Shown in pieces: positions 51,937 through 60,278 of a stretch of 64,000 nt of DNA; the first letter of the stretch is position 1; the number at the start of each line of letters is the position of its first letter. The stretch lies in the NCBI GenBank assembly GCA_021817845.1, contig JAKAFW010000010.1:1-64000 (forward strand), given 5' to 3'. Source of the DNA: FEN-1297 sp021817845. GTDB lineage: Bacteria; Bacteroidota; Ignavibacteria; Ignavibacteriales; Ignavibacteriaceae. Below the pieces are notes generated by a model. It searched no databases. It saw nothing but the letters and a program-made list of their open reading frames with translations, and was not told the DNA's origin. Both the position numbers and the translations under genes were made by a program.

Positions 51937-53328
51937 ATGGACTATAGAATCGAAACCGACAGTATGGGAGAAATAAAAGTGCCTACAAGTAAATATTACG
52001 GCGCTCAAACTGCCAGATCTTTGATGAACTTTAAAATTGGTGGAGAAAAATTTCCGCGCGAATTGATAAGAGCGCTTGGTATTCTTAAAAAAGCTGCTGC
52101 TTTAACAAATAGAGAGCTTGGTATTTTAACGGTAGAGAAAGCAGACCTTATAGTTAAAGCTGCCGATGAAATTATCGAAGGAAAGCTTGACGACCATTTT
52201 CCGCTGGTTGTCTGGCAGACGGGAAGCGGCACTCAGACAAACATGAATGCCAATGAGGTTATTTCTAACCGGGCTATTCAACTTTCAGGAGGACAAATGG
52301 GAAGCAAAAAACCCATTCACCCGAATGATGATGTAAATAAAGCTCAATCATCTAACGATACCTTTCCTACAGCCATGCATATTGCTGCTGTTGAAGAGAT
52401 TCATAGAAGACTTATTCCCATGGTTACTAAGCTTCGCGATGCGCTTGCAAAAAAATCTTTTGAGTTTAAAGATATTATTAAAATCGGTAGAACACATTTA
52501 ATGGATGCAACTCCTCTTACGCTTGGACAGGAATTTTCCGGCTATGTGCAGCAATTAACAAACGGACTTGAAAGGATTAACACATCCCTTCCGCATCTTT
52601 ATGAATTGGCTTTAGGCGGAACAGCGGTAGGAACCGGCTTAAATACTCATCCTGAATTTGCCGTAAAAGCTGCTGCTAAAATTGCTGAGTTAACCGGAAG
52701 TCCCTTTGTCTCGGCTCGCAATAAATTCGAAGCGCTTGCAACACACGATGCGCTTGTCGAAACAAGCGGTGTACTTAAAACATTAGCAGCATCTTTAATG
52801 AAAATTGCGAATGATATTAGATGGCTTGGCTCCGGTCCCCGCTGTGGTATTGGGGAATTATCCCTTCCGGAAAATGAACCCGGGAGTTCAATTATGCCTG
52901 GAAAAGTTAATCCCACACAGAGCGAAGCAATGACGATGGTTTGTGTCCAAGTTTTTGGTAATGATGCAACTGTAACTTTCGCCGGCGCAAGCGGAAATTT
53001 TGAACTTAATGTGTTTAAGCCAGTAATTATTTTTAATGTGCTTCAATCCATTCGCCTTCTTGCAGATGCCTGTGAAAGTTTTACCGACAATTGCGTTGTA
53101 GGAATTCAAGCGAATGAAATAAATATTAAAAAGCATTTGGAAAATTCTTTAATGCTTGTTACGGCGCTTAATCCCCATATCGGGTATGATAATGCTGCAA
53201 AAGTTGCAAAGAAAGCTCATAAAGAGAATAAAACATTGCGAGAAGTTGCAATTGAACTTGAACTATTAACAGGTGAAAAGTTTGATGAGGTTGTTCGACC
53301 GGAAAAAATGATCGGTCCAAAGGCTTAA
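51937..53328 (+). CDS. fumC: Class II fumarate hydratase
   Basis: A 463-aa protein of the aspartase/fumarase superfamily: RIETDSMGEIKVPTSKYYGAQTARSL, GSGTQTNMNANEVISNRA, HPNDDVNKAQSSNDTFPTAMHIAA, GRTHLMDATPLTLGQEFSGY, GGTAVGTGLNTH, and the signature GSSIMPGKVNPTQSE with the catalytic serine loop. GSGTQTNMN and the Arg/Lys context favour fumarase over aspartase. It interconverts fumarate and malate in the TCA cycle. An AGGAGAAAAATTT-like ribosome binding site (TGGAGAAA) precedes the ATG. Confidence 0.97.
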   Translation: MDYRIETDSMGEIKVPTSKYYGAQTARSLMNFKIGGEKFPRELIRALGILKKAAALTNRELGILTVEKADLIVKAADEIIEGKLDDHFPLVVWQTGSGTQTNMNANEVISNRAIQLSGGQMGSKKPIHPNDDVNKAQSSNDTFPTAMHIAAVEEIHRRLIPMVTKLRDALAKKSFEFKDIIKIGRTHLMDATPLTLGQEFSGYVQQLTNGLERINTSLPHLYELALGGTAVGTGLNTHPEFAVKAAAKIAELTGSPFVSARNKFEALATHDALVETSGVLKTLAASLMKIANDIRWLGSGPRCGIGELSLPENEPGSSIMPGKVNPTQSEAMTMVCVQVFGNDATVTFAGASGNFELNVFKPVIIFNVLQSIRLLADACESFTDNCVVGIQANEINIKKHLENSLMLVTALNPHIGYDNAAKVAKKAHKENKTLREVAIELELLTGEKFDEVVRPEKMIGPKA

Positions 53329-53352
53329 GTCCTGATGTAAATAAGATAAATC

Positions 53353-53385
53353 GAGGTGACATCCTTTTCTAAAAGATGTCATCTC
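53353..53385. terminator. Bidirectional terminator hairpin between fumC and the convergent gene
   Basis: GAGGTGACATC (53353-53363) pairs with GATGTCATCTC (53375-53385), 11 bp with one G-T pair, in the 70-bp gap between two convergent genes. Confidence 0.6.
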
Positions 53386-53398
53386 TTCATTATAAGCT

Positions 53399-55099
53399 TT
53401 ACGCTTTCATCCTTGTGCCTTGTTCTTCATGAATGAAAAGCCAACTGCATATCTTTCCAATATTTATTTCTTCAAAATAATTCCAGTATTCTTTTGTACG
53501 GACATGCATAGAACTTGTCTCAGTGGCGGGAATTTTTTCTGCCTCGTCTATCAACTCTGAAATTCTTGTCTGCCATTTGCTCATGTTAATTGGACGCAAA
53601 TCAACCCACCCTTCGTTAGACCATTTTTCAATATTCTCTTTAGAAATATCAAGTACGTTCTCTCCGCGAAATGCAGGTATTTTTATTGTGTTTCCTCTTA
53701 ACAAAGACTCTCCGTCCGGCAAAAGCACCGGTATACCGATTGAAATTATTTCACTTCTTAGCTTAGAATTTTCTGTGATAATTTCAAAACATTTTTCGGA
53801 TAGCTCTTTCGAAGACAAGCTTAAAACATCTTTCATAGTTTTATTGAATAAACTTATTAGATGAATTTCGTACAGCAGCTTTGAAAGCCTCGGCGGTCCC
53901 AGCAATTCAAAAGCTACACTGCTTACATGATTTTCTTTTTCAAGCTGATTAAGTTTTTTAACTGCCATGTGTTGTAAATATCCCGCACGGTAGGTCGGCT
54001 CCATTGTTGCATGGTCTAATGAGCTGACGATGTCATGCCCGGTGTTGCCGCCCTTAATTTCATAGATAACAACGTCGGCAATTTCTTCGGGTGTAACAAA
54101 TTCCATCTGTTTTTGTGCTGAAATGGTTTCAAATTCGCCCTTAGAAAAGATTCCATTCTCCCCGGTGTCGATAAAAACAGATTTTAAAGTTTCGCCTGTT
54201 GTCCTGTATTGTTTATCCGAAAAGAGGACAAATTTATCTTTAAGAGGAACAGCTTCTGTAACAGGTACATCTATAAGCTCTATAGCTTGGCCTCTTTTTT
54301 TAATTTCACCGTATTCTATTTTTTTCCATGCAATAGCTGCGGTTGGTTTTATTTCTTTTGTGATAGGTCCATCGGGAGTTCTTGCCATCAAAAAGAGTAA
54401 AAGCGTATGAGCGCCGGCAATTGAAGATTTGCTTAACAAAACGCGTGAAGGCTTTTCTTCGCTGTGGGTATAAGGAATGTTAAGTCCCATTCCTCCGGTT
54501 CCGCTCGTGCCGATCTTAACATAAATTTCGGATTTAACCCGGCTCATGCTGGAATATAAAATTTGAACATGCCGGATTAGCTGAGGGATATAAAGAGTGC
54601 AAAGAAGTTTTTCTGTTTCTGTTACCAGGTCATCATAACCTGCATTGGTTTTTATTGCTTTGAAGATGCTGCGGTAAGTTGTATAAACATCCTGGTAAGC
54701 GATTGCCGTTGCAGTGTTGATGCAGTCAACAACAATATCCGGCTTGTAGAGAGTAAGAAGGTTATAAAGTGCTGAATTTTTCAGAACCTCTTCTGAAAGT
54801 TCATCCATAGTATCCTGCATCAAAATTTTTCGTTTCTCTTTGTCTGAAAGAATAGAAAGCCTATTCAAATCCTTAAACTCATTGCGTACAAAAATATCTC
54901 CTCCCCAAGGAATAAAATAGTTTTGCCCTTTCTCAGGAAATTCTTGACTTAATTTTGAAACTGCTTCTTCCGCTTCGGATAATTTTAATGATGTGATAAT
55001 TATTTGCTTGGGCATTTGTTCGACTAATTTTCTTGCAACTGCGTTGCCTACTAAGCCCCAACCTCCGAGGACGAGTACCGTTTTGTTTTGGATATTCAT
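53399..55099 (-). CDS. Rossmann-fold NAD(P)-binding protein of unknown function
   Basis: A 566-aa protein. The N-terminus NKTVLVLGGWGLVGNAVARKL is a GxxGxxG nucleotide-binding motif of the extended short-chain dehydrogenase/epimerase type, followed by IIITSLKLSEAEEAV and YKPDIVVDCINTATAIAYQ. The middle contains KIGTSGTGGMGLNIPYTHSEEKPSRVLLSKSSIAGAHT. The C-terminal 200 residues are not recognised. It is about twice the length of a normal SDR. Monocistronic, convergent with fumC. Enzymatic role unknown. Confidence 0.65.
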   Translation of the reverse strand: MNIQNKTVLVLGGWGLVGNAVARKLVEQMPKQIIITSLKLSEAEEAVSKLSQEFPEKGQNYFIPWGGDIFVRNEFKDLNRLSILSDKEKRKILMQDTMDELSEEVLKNSALYNLLTLYKPDIVVDCINTATAIAYQDVYTTYRSIFKAIKTNAGYDDLVTETEKLLCTLYIPQLIRHVQILYSSMSRVKSEIYVKIGTSGTGGMGLNIPYTHSEEKPSRVLLSKSSIAGAHTLLLFLMARTPDGPITKEIKPTAAIAWKKIEYGEIKKRGQAIELIDVPVTEAVPLKDKFVLFSDKQYRTTGETLKSVFIDTGENGIFSKGEFETISAQKQMEFVTPEEIADVVIYEIKGGNTGHDIVSSLDHATMEPTYRAGYLQHMAVKKLNQLEKENHVSSVAFELLGPPRLSKLLYEIHLISLFNKTMKDVLSLSSKELSEKCFEIITENSKLRSEIISIGIPVLLPDGESLLRGNTIKIPAFRGENVLDISKENIEKWSNEGWVDLRPINMSKWQTRISELIDEAEKIPATETSSMHVRTKEYWNYFEEINIGKICSWLFIHEEQGTRMKA

Positions 55100-55316
55100 A
55101 AAAAACCCTATTCTATTTATTTAATAATGGTCAAAATTAAAGCTTAAACAAACGCAAGGCAATTGAAAATATAGATTTATTTGTCCGTCAATTTGACCGC
55201 AATTTTACTTTTTACAACCGTTAAGCGAAAGTGGTTTGATAATTTTTACATAATGAATTATTTATGCAATGTAAAATTTGACTAATAACTTAACATTTTA
55301 ATAAAGGAATATTTTT

Positions 55317-55802
55317 TTGGCGACAGATAAAAATGTTACACTTGCGGCAGAGTATTTTGATAAAGCAGTCAAATCTCAAGTTAAGGGAAAGATTGAAACA
55401 GCTATTGAAAATTACAGAGCATCAATCGAAATTTTTCCTACTGCAGAAACGCATGTTTATTTAGGAATTGCTTATAGCCTTCAAGGTTGTTTTGATGAAG
55501 CAATTTCCGAATGTAAAATTGCAATCAGCCTAAAATCAGATTTTGGAATGCCATACAATAATATCGGTGATTATTTAATTAGTCTCGGTAAACCTGATGA
55601 AGCAATTTCGTGGCTTGAAAAAGCGTTAACATTTAGGGATTGCAGTTTGAATTATCAAACATACTTTAACCTTGGAAAGGTTTATGAAAAAAAATGGGAT
55701 TTTCTTAGAGCACTTCGTTTTTACAACAATTCGCTTGACTTTTATTCTGATTTCGATGAAGCTCAAAATGCGATAATTAGAATTTCCGCATTAATGAATT
55801 AA
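55317..55802 (+). CDS. TPR-repeat protein
   Basis: A 161-aa protein from a TTG start (AAAGGA eight bases upstream). It holds three to four tetratricopeptide repeats: AAEYFDKAVKSQVKGKIETAIENYRASIEIFP, AETHVYLGIAYSLQGCFDEAISECKIAISLK, GMPYNNIGDYLISLGKPDEAISWLEKALTF, and YFNLGKVYEKKWDFLRALRFYNNSLDFY. Such proteins act as protein-binding scaffolds. No signal peptide is seen, so it is probably cytoplasmic. Confidence 0.8.
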   Translation: MATDKNVTLAAEYFDKAVKSQVKGKIETAIENYRASIEIFPTAETHVYLGIAYSLQGCFDEAISECKIAISLKSDFGMPYNNIGDYLISLGKPDEAISWLEKALTFRDCSLNYQTYFNLGKVYEKKWDFLRALRFYNNSLDFYSDFDEAQNAIIRISALMN

Positions 55803-55964
55803 GGGCATCTCAAAAACCACATTTTTGCTCCCGGAGTTTTATAAAACGTCCCATCTGGATTTTTAATAATCAATATTTAATCCTCTTTTTTATTGAAAGC
55901 TTCTATTAGCACCTTGCAAAAAAATCTATTCAAAGTTTTACTTATTTGAATGAGACTGTGTCAA

Positions 55965-56107
55965 TTTTGTCACACTTTTTTTTCTGCAATATTTAGGTAA
56001 GTTTTATAGGCTTGGTGGAGGCTTGTTTTAGGCTTGTCAGAAGCCTGGTAGAAATTGGGAAAATTTAGGCAAAAAACAGAGGGAAAAAAGACTAAAGTGT
56101 GACAAAA
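55965..56107. repeat. MITE-like element: perfect 14-bp inverted repeats with internal AGGCTTG copies
   Basis: TTTTGTCACACTTT (55965-55978) and AAAGTGTGACAAAA (56094-56107) are exact inverted repeats bounding about 140 bp. Inside are three copies of (A/T)GGCTTG and an AGCCTGG. No transposase or ORF is present. It lies in the 516-bp gap upstream of metF. Confidence 0.45.
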
Positions 56108-56133
56108 ATGGTCGACGGTGGGAAATAGAATAT

Positions 56134-56185
56134 GGAATATGGAATATGGGGGATGGAATATGGAATATGGGGGATGGAATATGGG
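56134..56185. repeat. 21-bp tandem repeat, about 2.5 copies
   Basis: The unit GGAATATGGAATATGGGGGAT occurs at 56134-56154 and again exactly at 56155-56175, followed by a partial copy. The unit itself contains two GGAATAT words, so it is a nested microsatellite. Minus-strand frames crossing it are low-complexity and are not taken as genes. Confidence 0.7.
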
Positions 56186-56318
56186 AAGTGGGACATTTCT
56201 CTCCAGATGTTCGATAGATTGATAGCAAAATAAATTCTTCAAGAAATATTATTGTAATGTAGTTTAACTTTGAAAGTATTAAATTTGTTTTTAAAAATAT
56301 GGAACTGATAGAAATTAT

Positions 56319-57284
56319 ATGAAAGTAACAGAACATCTTTCTAAGGCAAAAGAACCCTTAATCAGCTTTGAGTTAATTCCGCCAAAACGAGGTGGGGATA
56401 TAAAAAGTTTACTCTCGGTTTTGGACGATATAACAAAATTCAATCCCCCATTTATAGATATAACAAGTCACTCGGCTGAAGTTTATTATGAAGAGACTCC
56501 GCACGGTATCGAAAAAAAAATTAAGAGGAAAAGGCCCGGCACGCTGGGCATTTGCGCGCTTATCCAGAATAAATATAATATTGACGCAGTGCCACATATT
56601 CTAACTCAGGGATTTACCCGCGAGGAAACGGAAGATTTTTTAATCGAGTTAAGATATTTAGGAATTGACAATGTGCTCGCCATTCGCGGCGATGACAACG
56701 GTTATCAAAAGCCAATACCTGAAGGGAAAAGCGCTAATAAACATGCCGTTGATTTAGTAGCACAAATTGTTTCAATGAATCGCGGCAAATATTTGGAAGA
56801 GAATCTTTTGGATGCAAAACCTTCTGATTTTTGTGTTGGGGTAGGCGGCTACCCAGAGAAGCATTACGAAGCTCCAAACTTAATTACCGATATAAAATTT
56901 GCTAAAGCAAAAGTAGATGCCGGCGCGGATTATATAGTGACTCAAATGTTCTACGATAACAAAGCTTATTTTAATTATGTTGAACTGTCCCGGAAAGAAG
57001 GCGTAAATGTACCGATAATTCCCGGGCTAAAGATTTTAACTAATAAAACCCATCTGATTAACGTTCCTAAGAATTTTTATATTAATCTTCCTTCTGAGTT
57101 AGTTGACGAAGTTTATGCTGCAAAGAATGAGCATGTAATGGATATTGGGGTTGAGTGGGCGGCTAAGCAAGTTGAAGAGCTTTTTAATAAAGGAGTTTTA
57201 AGTATTCATTTTTATATAATGCAAAATTCCGGACCCGTAAAAAAATTGATGGATAGATTAAAGCTTCATAAAAAAATATATTAA
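56319..57284 (+). CDS. metF: Methylenetetrahydrofolate reductase
   Basis: A 321-aa TIM-barrel flavoprotein: PLISFELIPPKRGGDIKSLL (catalytic Glu in FEL), FIDITSHSAEV, NVLAIRGDDN, CVGVGGYPEKHYEAPN, AKVDAGADYIVTQMFYDNKAYFNYV and VPIIPGLKILTNK. It reduces 5,10-methylenetetrahydrofolate to 5-methyltetrahydrofolate for methionine synthesis. It starts a co-directional run reaching to 62.5 kb; the next gene begins 20 bp downstream. Confidence 0.95.
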   Translation: MKVTEHLSKAKEPLISFELIPPKRGGDIKSLLSVLDDITKFNPPFIDITSHSAEVYYEETPHGIEKKIKRKRPGTLGICALIQNKYNIDAVPHILTQGFTREETEDFLIELRYLGIDNVLAIRGDDNGYQKPIPEGKSANKHAVDLVAQIVSMNRGKYLEENLLDAKPSDFCVGVGGYPEKHYEAPNLITDIKFAKAKVDAGADYIVTQMFYDNKAYFNYVELSRKEGVNVPIIPGLKILTNKTHLINVPKNFYINLPSELVDEVYAAKNEHVMDIGVEWAAKQVEELFNKGVLSIHFYIMQNSGPVKKLMDRLKLHKKIY

Positions 57285-57304
57285 GAAAGAAATAGCCTTT
57301 TGAA

Positions 57305-58300
57305 ATGAAAACAATAAAACCACCGAGACTAAAAAAAATTAAATGGGGAGTTGCAGGCTGCGGAAAATATACTGAATTTTCTTTTATACCGACGCTTCAT
57401 CTTTTGAGAAGAAGTACTCTGGATTCTGTTTTTAGCAACAATCGCGAAAGAGCAAAATTTATTTCGGAAAAATTCGGAGCTCCGAATTATTTTGATAACT
57501 ATGAAGAGTTTTTGAAATCCGATATAGATGCTGTTTATATCGGCAGCGCCAATAATCATCATTACGAAGAAGTAATAAAGGCTGCGGAAGCCGGGAAAAA
57601 TATTTTATGCGAAAAACCTTTGGCGCTTACTTCTGCTCAGGCGGAAAAAATGGTGAATGTTTGCAAGCGGCATAATGTTCTTTTGTCGGTTAATTATCCT
57701 CTGCGTTTTCATCCTTCAATTTTAAAAGCAAAGGAGTTGCTGGATAATCAACTTATAGGAAAGCTCATTTCAATAAATGTTTCATATAATTTTGATTTAC
57801 CCCCTGATACAAATTTCAGATTTAAAAAAGAAGAAAGCGGAGGCGGTGCTTTAAGAGATGTAGGAACTCACATGATAGACCTACTCCGGTTTTTCGGAGG
57901 AGAAATTACCGAGGTTAATGGAGTAATGGACAATATAATTTATGGCAGTGAAGTCGAAGATTTCGCCGCCGCAATTTGTAATTATAAAGAAGGGGGATAT
58001 GGTTATTTCAATGTTTCATTCAACACAAAGAAGGGAATTAACCGGATTGAAATATTGGGTCATAAAGGTGCGATTAGCATTGATCATTTAATAGCTGCAA
58101 AAAATGCCACTTCAAAATTAAATATTCTGCTTGAAGGAGAGGCTAGGAAATCATTTAGGAAAAGAGCAAATAAACTTTTTAATTTGCTAAAGTCAGTCCA
58201 AACATCCTTTTTAAATAATGAAGAACCTCTCGTTACGGGCTATGATGGCGTCGTTAATATGAAAATAATGGAAGAGCTTGAAAAGAAATGTCGCCGTTAA
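57305..58300 (+). CDS. Gfo/Idh/MocA-family oxidoreductase
   Basis: A 331-aa protein with an N-terminal NAD(P)-binding Rossmann domain (IKWGVAGCGKYTEFSFIPTLHLLR), DAVYIGSANNHHYEEVIKAAEAGKNILCEKPLALT with the catalytic EKP lysine, and GGGALRDVGTHMIDLLRFFGGEI, the typical C-terminal H/D motif. Family members oxidise sugars or sugar-like compounds; the substrate is unknown. It overlaps the downstream class II aldolase-like gene by 13 bp, so they may share a carbohydrate pathway. Confidence 0.92.
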   Translation: MKTIKPPRLKKIKWGVAGCGKYTEFSFIPTLHLLRRSTLDSVFSNNRERAKFISEKFGAPNYFDNYEEFLKSDIDAVYIGSANNHHYEEVIKAAEAGKNILCEKPLALTSAQAEKMVNVCKRHNVLLSVNYPLRFHPSILKAKELLDNQLIGKLISINVSYNFDLPPDTNFRFKKEESGGGALRDVGTHMIDLLRFFGGEITEVNGVMDNIIYGSEVEDFAAAICNYKEGGYGYFNVSFNTKKGINRIEILGHKGAISIDHLIAAKNATSKLNILLEGEARKSFRKRANKLFNLLKSVQTSFLNNEEPLVTGYDGVVNMKIMEELEKKCRR

Positions 58301-58926
58301 TAGAATTAGTTGAAGTCTGCCACCGGGTTTATGAAAAGGGCTTTGTTGCTGCTTATGACGGGAATTTATCTGTAAAGATTTCGAATAATAAATATTTGAT
58401 AACCCGCTCCGGAGTTTGTAAAGGAGAAGTTTCCGAAGATGATATTTTGGAAATTGATTCCAGCGGAAAAATATTAAACGGAAAAGGAAAAATTACCACC
58501 GAAGCGAAAATTCATTTGTTTGCTTATTCAAAAAGAAAAAACATTAATGCAGTTGTTCATTGCCATCCGGTTTATGCAACGGGATTTGCAACATTCGGAG
58601 AAGGTTTTACAAAATATATTTTTCCCGAAGTAATTGTAACACTTGGAAAAGTTCCTCTTTGCGAATATGGAACGCCATCAACAAAGGAACTTACACAGAG
58701 TATGGATCCGTATATTAAGGATTCGTGGGCTATGCTTCTGAAAAATCATGGTGCAGTAACTTTTGGAAAAACCTTAAAGGAAGCATACTTCAAGATGGAA
58801 AAGTTAGAGCAATCGGCAAAGATTCTTTTTATTGCGAGAATGCTCGGCGGGGAAAAAGAAATTCCGGCAGAAAAAGTAATAGAACTTTTGGGAATTGCTA
58901 AAACCGTTTATGGAATTGAAAAATAA
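58288..58926 (+). CDS. Class II aldolase/adducin-family protein (fuculose-phosphate-aldolase-like)
   Basis: A 212-aa protein with the class II aldolase signature: VYEKGFVAAYDGNLSVKISNNKYLITRSGVCKGEVSEDDI, TTEAKIHLFAYSKRKNINAVVHCHPVYATGFATF (zinc ligands HCHP), and AMLLKNHGAVTFGKTLKEAYFKMEKLEQ (third zinc His in NHG). It probably cleaves a sugar phosphate to an aldehyde and dihydroxyacetone phosphate, or acts as a dehydratase. Its start overlaps the oxidoreductase gene. Confidence 0.92.
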   Translation: MSPLIELVEVCHRVYEKGFVAAYDGNLSVKISNNKYLITRSGVCKGEVSEDDILEIDSSGKILNGKGKITTEAKIHLFAYSKRKNINAVVHCHPVYATGFATFGEGFTKYIFPEVIVTLGKVPLCEYGTPSTKELTQSMDPYIKDSWAMLLKNHGAVTFGKTLKEAYFKMEKLEQSAKILFIARMLGGEKEIPAEKVIELLGIAKTVYGIEK

Positions 58927-58970
58927 TAATTGAAATTAAAAGTAGAATAAAAAACAGGATATAAATTTTA

Positions 58971-59975
58971 ATGATGGAAAATTCTAAAATAAAAGTTGCA
59001 TTACTACTGGGCGGTACATCGCCGGAAAGAGAAGTTTCTAAATCATCGAGTTTGTCAATTAATAAAGCATTAAAAAATTTGGGATACCAAATTGTATTAA
59101 TTGATCCGGCTTACGGAAAAAATCAACCGGTGAATGAATCAGATTTTTTCGATGAGAAAGATTTTTCAGAATTATCGAACCGTAATTATGTGGAGGCAAT
59201 TAATTCCTCACTTTTTGATGATGTTGATATTGCATTCCTCGGTCTTCACGGAAAGTGGGGCGAAGACGGAACGATTCAATCGCTTCTTGAATTGCGCGGA
59301 GTAAAGTACACAGGTTCTAATATAATCTCAAGCGCAATGTCTATGGACAAAATTATGTCAAAGATTTTATTTCAGCATTACGGTGTTAGTACTCCTAAGT
59401 GGATAGCTATTGAAAAGAAAAATCTTGACGTTGAAAAATTAATAAAGGAAATAAAAGATAAATTTGGTTATCCGTGTGTAATAAAGCCAAACGATCAAGG
59501 CTCTACAGTTGGGTTGACGATTTGTCAATCCGCAGCTGAAGTTTCAGAGGCAGTTAACCTGGCATTTCAGTTTTCCGGAAAAGTTTTGATTGAAGAGTAT
59601 ATCGCCGGGCACGAAGTGACAGTCGGAATTATTGATAAAAGAGCATTGCCCGTTCTTGAAATAAAACCGAAGCATGGGATTTATGATTACGAGTGTAAAT
59701 ACACTCACGGCATGAGCGAGTATGAAGTGCCTGCAAACCTTCCGGAAAATGTAAAAGAGGAATTGCAGTCGCAAGCTTTAAAGGCATTTGAAGCTCTTGA
59801 ATGCAGCTCTTATGGTCGAGTTGATTTTAGAGTTAACGACGAATTCAAGACATATTGTCTTGAGGTAAATTCACTGCCAGGGATGACATCTACAAGTTTA
59901 GTTCCGAAGATGGCAAAGGCAGTGGGAATTTCTTTTGAAGAGTTAATTGATAAAATAATTAAGTTGTCACTTTAA
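58971..59975 (+). CDS. ddl: D-alanine--D-alanine ligase
   Basis: A 334-aa ATP-grasp enzyme: KVALLLGGTSPEREVSKSSS, AFLGLHGKWGEDGTIQSLLEL, GVKYTGSNIISSAMSMDKIMSK, YPCVIKPNDQGSTVGLTIC, VLIEEYIAGHEVTVGII and YCLEVNSLPGMTSTSLVPKMA with the metal-binding EVN. It makes the D-Ala-D-Ala dipeptide of peptidoglycan in the cytoplasm. The following gene, 1 bp downstream, is a division protein of the FtsB/DivIC type. Confidence 0.96.
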   Translation: MMENSKIKVALLLGGTSPEREVSKSSSLSINKALKNLGYQIVLIDPAYGKNQPVNESDFFDEKDFSELSNRNYVEAINSSLFDDVDIAFLGLHGKWGEDGTIQSLLELRGVKYTGSNIISSAMSMDKIMSKILFQHYGVSTPKWIAIEKKNLDVEKLIKEIKDKFGYPCVIKPNDQGSTVGLTICQSAAEVSEAVNLAFQFSGKVLIEEYIAGHEVTVGIIDKRALPVLEIKPKHGIYDYECKYTHGMSEYEVPANLPENVKEELQSQALKAFEALECSSYGRVDFRVNDEFKTYCLEVNSLPGMTSTSLVPKMAKAVGISFEELIDKIIKLSL

Positions 59976-59976
59976 A

Positions 59977-60270
59977 ATGGCATCATCAAAGTTCAATAAA
60001 ACTTTATTTATCATTTTAGGTCTGATTTTTCTTGTAGGTGCAGTATATATTTTTTTTAACAATGAGGGAATTTTAAAATACTTAAAGTTAAAAAGCGATG
60101 TGAATGATTTGAAGGAACAAATTTTAACTGTAGATAAAGATAACAAAAGCCTTCAAGCAGAAATAGATTCATTGCAGAGAAAAGATCCGGCAAAAATAGA
60201 AAGGATTGCACGAGAAAAATACGGAATGATTAGAAAGGGAGAAACAACAATTAAGATAATTGAAAAGTAA
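59977..60270 (+). CDS. FtsB/DivIC-type septum formation protein
   Basis: A 97-aa bitopic protein: one N-terminal membrane helix (TLFIILGLIFLVGAVYIFFNN), a coiled coil (residues 36-70, LKSDVNDLKEQILTVDKDNKSLQAEIDSLQ) and the family ending DPAKIERIAREKYGMIRKGE. FtsB/DivIC forms a complex with FtsL and FtsQ in the divisome. It sits between ddl and rarA with minimal spacing. Confidence 0.88.
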   Translation: MASSKFNKTLFIILGLIFLVGAVYIFFNNEGILKYLKLKSDVNDLKEQILTVDKDNKSLQAEIDSLQRKDPAKIERIAREKYGMIRKGETTIKIIEK

Positions 60271-60278
60271 GTCTTAAA

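Noticed and set aside
56134..56185. Tandem GGAATAT repeat as a CRISPR array
   Set aside because: The 21-bp units are directly adjacent with no spacers, and no cas gene is in the window.
56037..56336. Two minus-strand ORFs over the tandem repeat as genes
   Set aside because: Their sequence is the translated microsatellite (PSPIFHIPSPIFHIP) plus low-complexity flanks, with no start signal.
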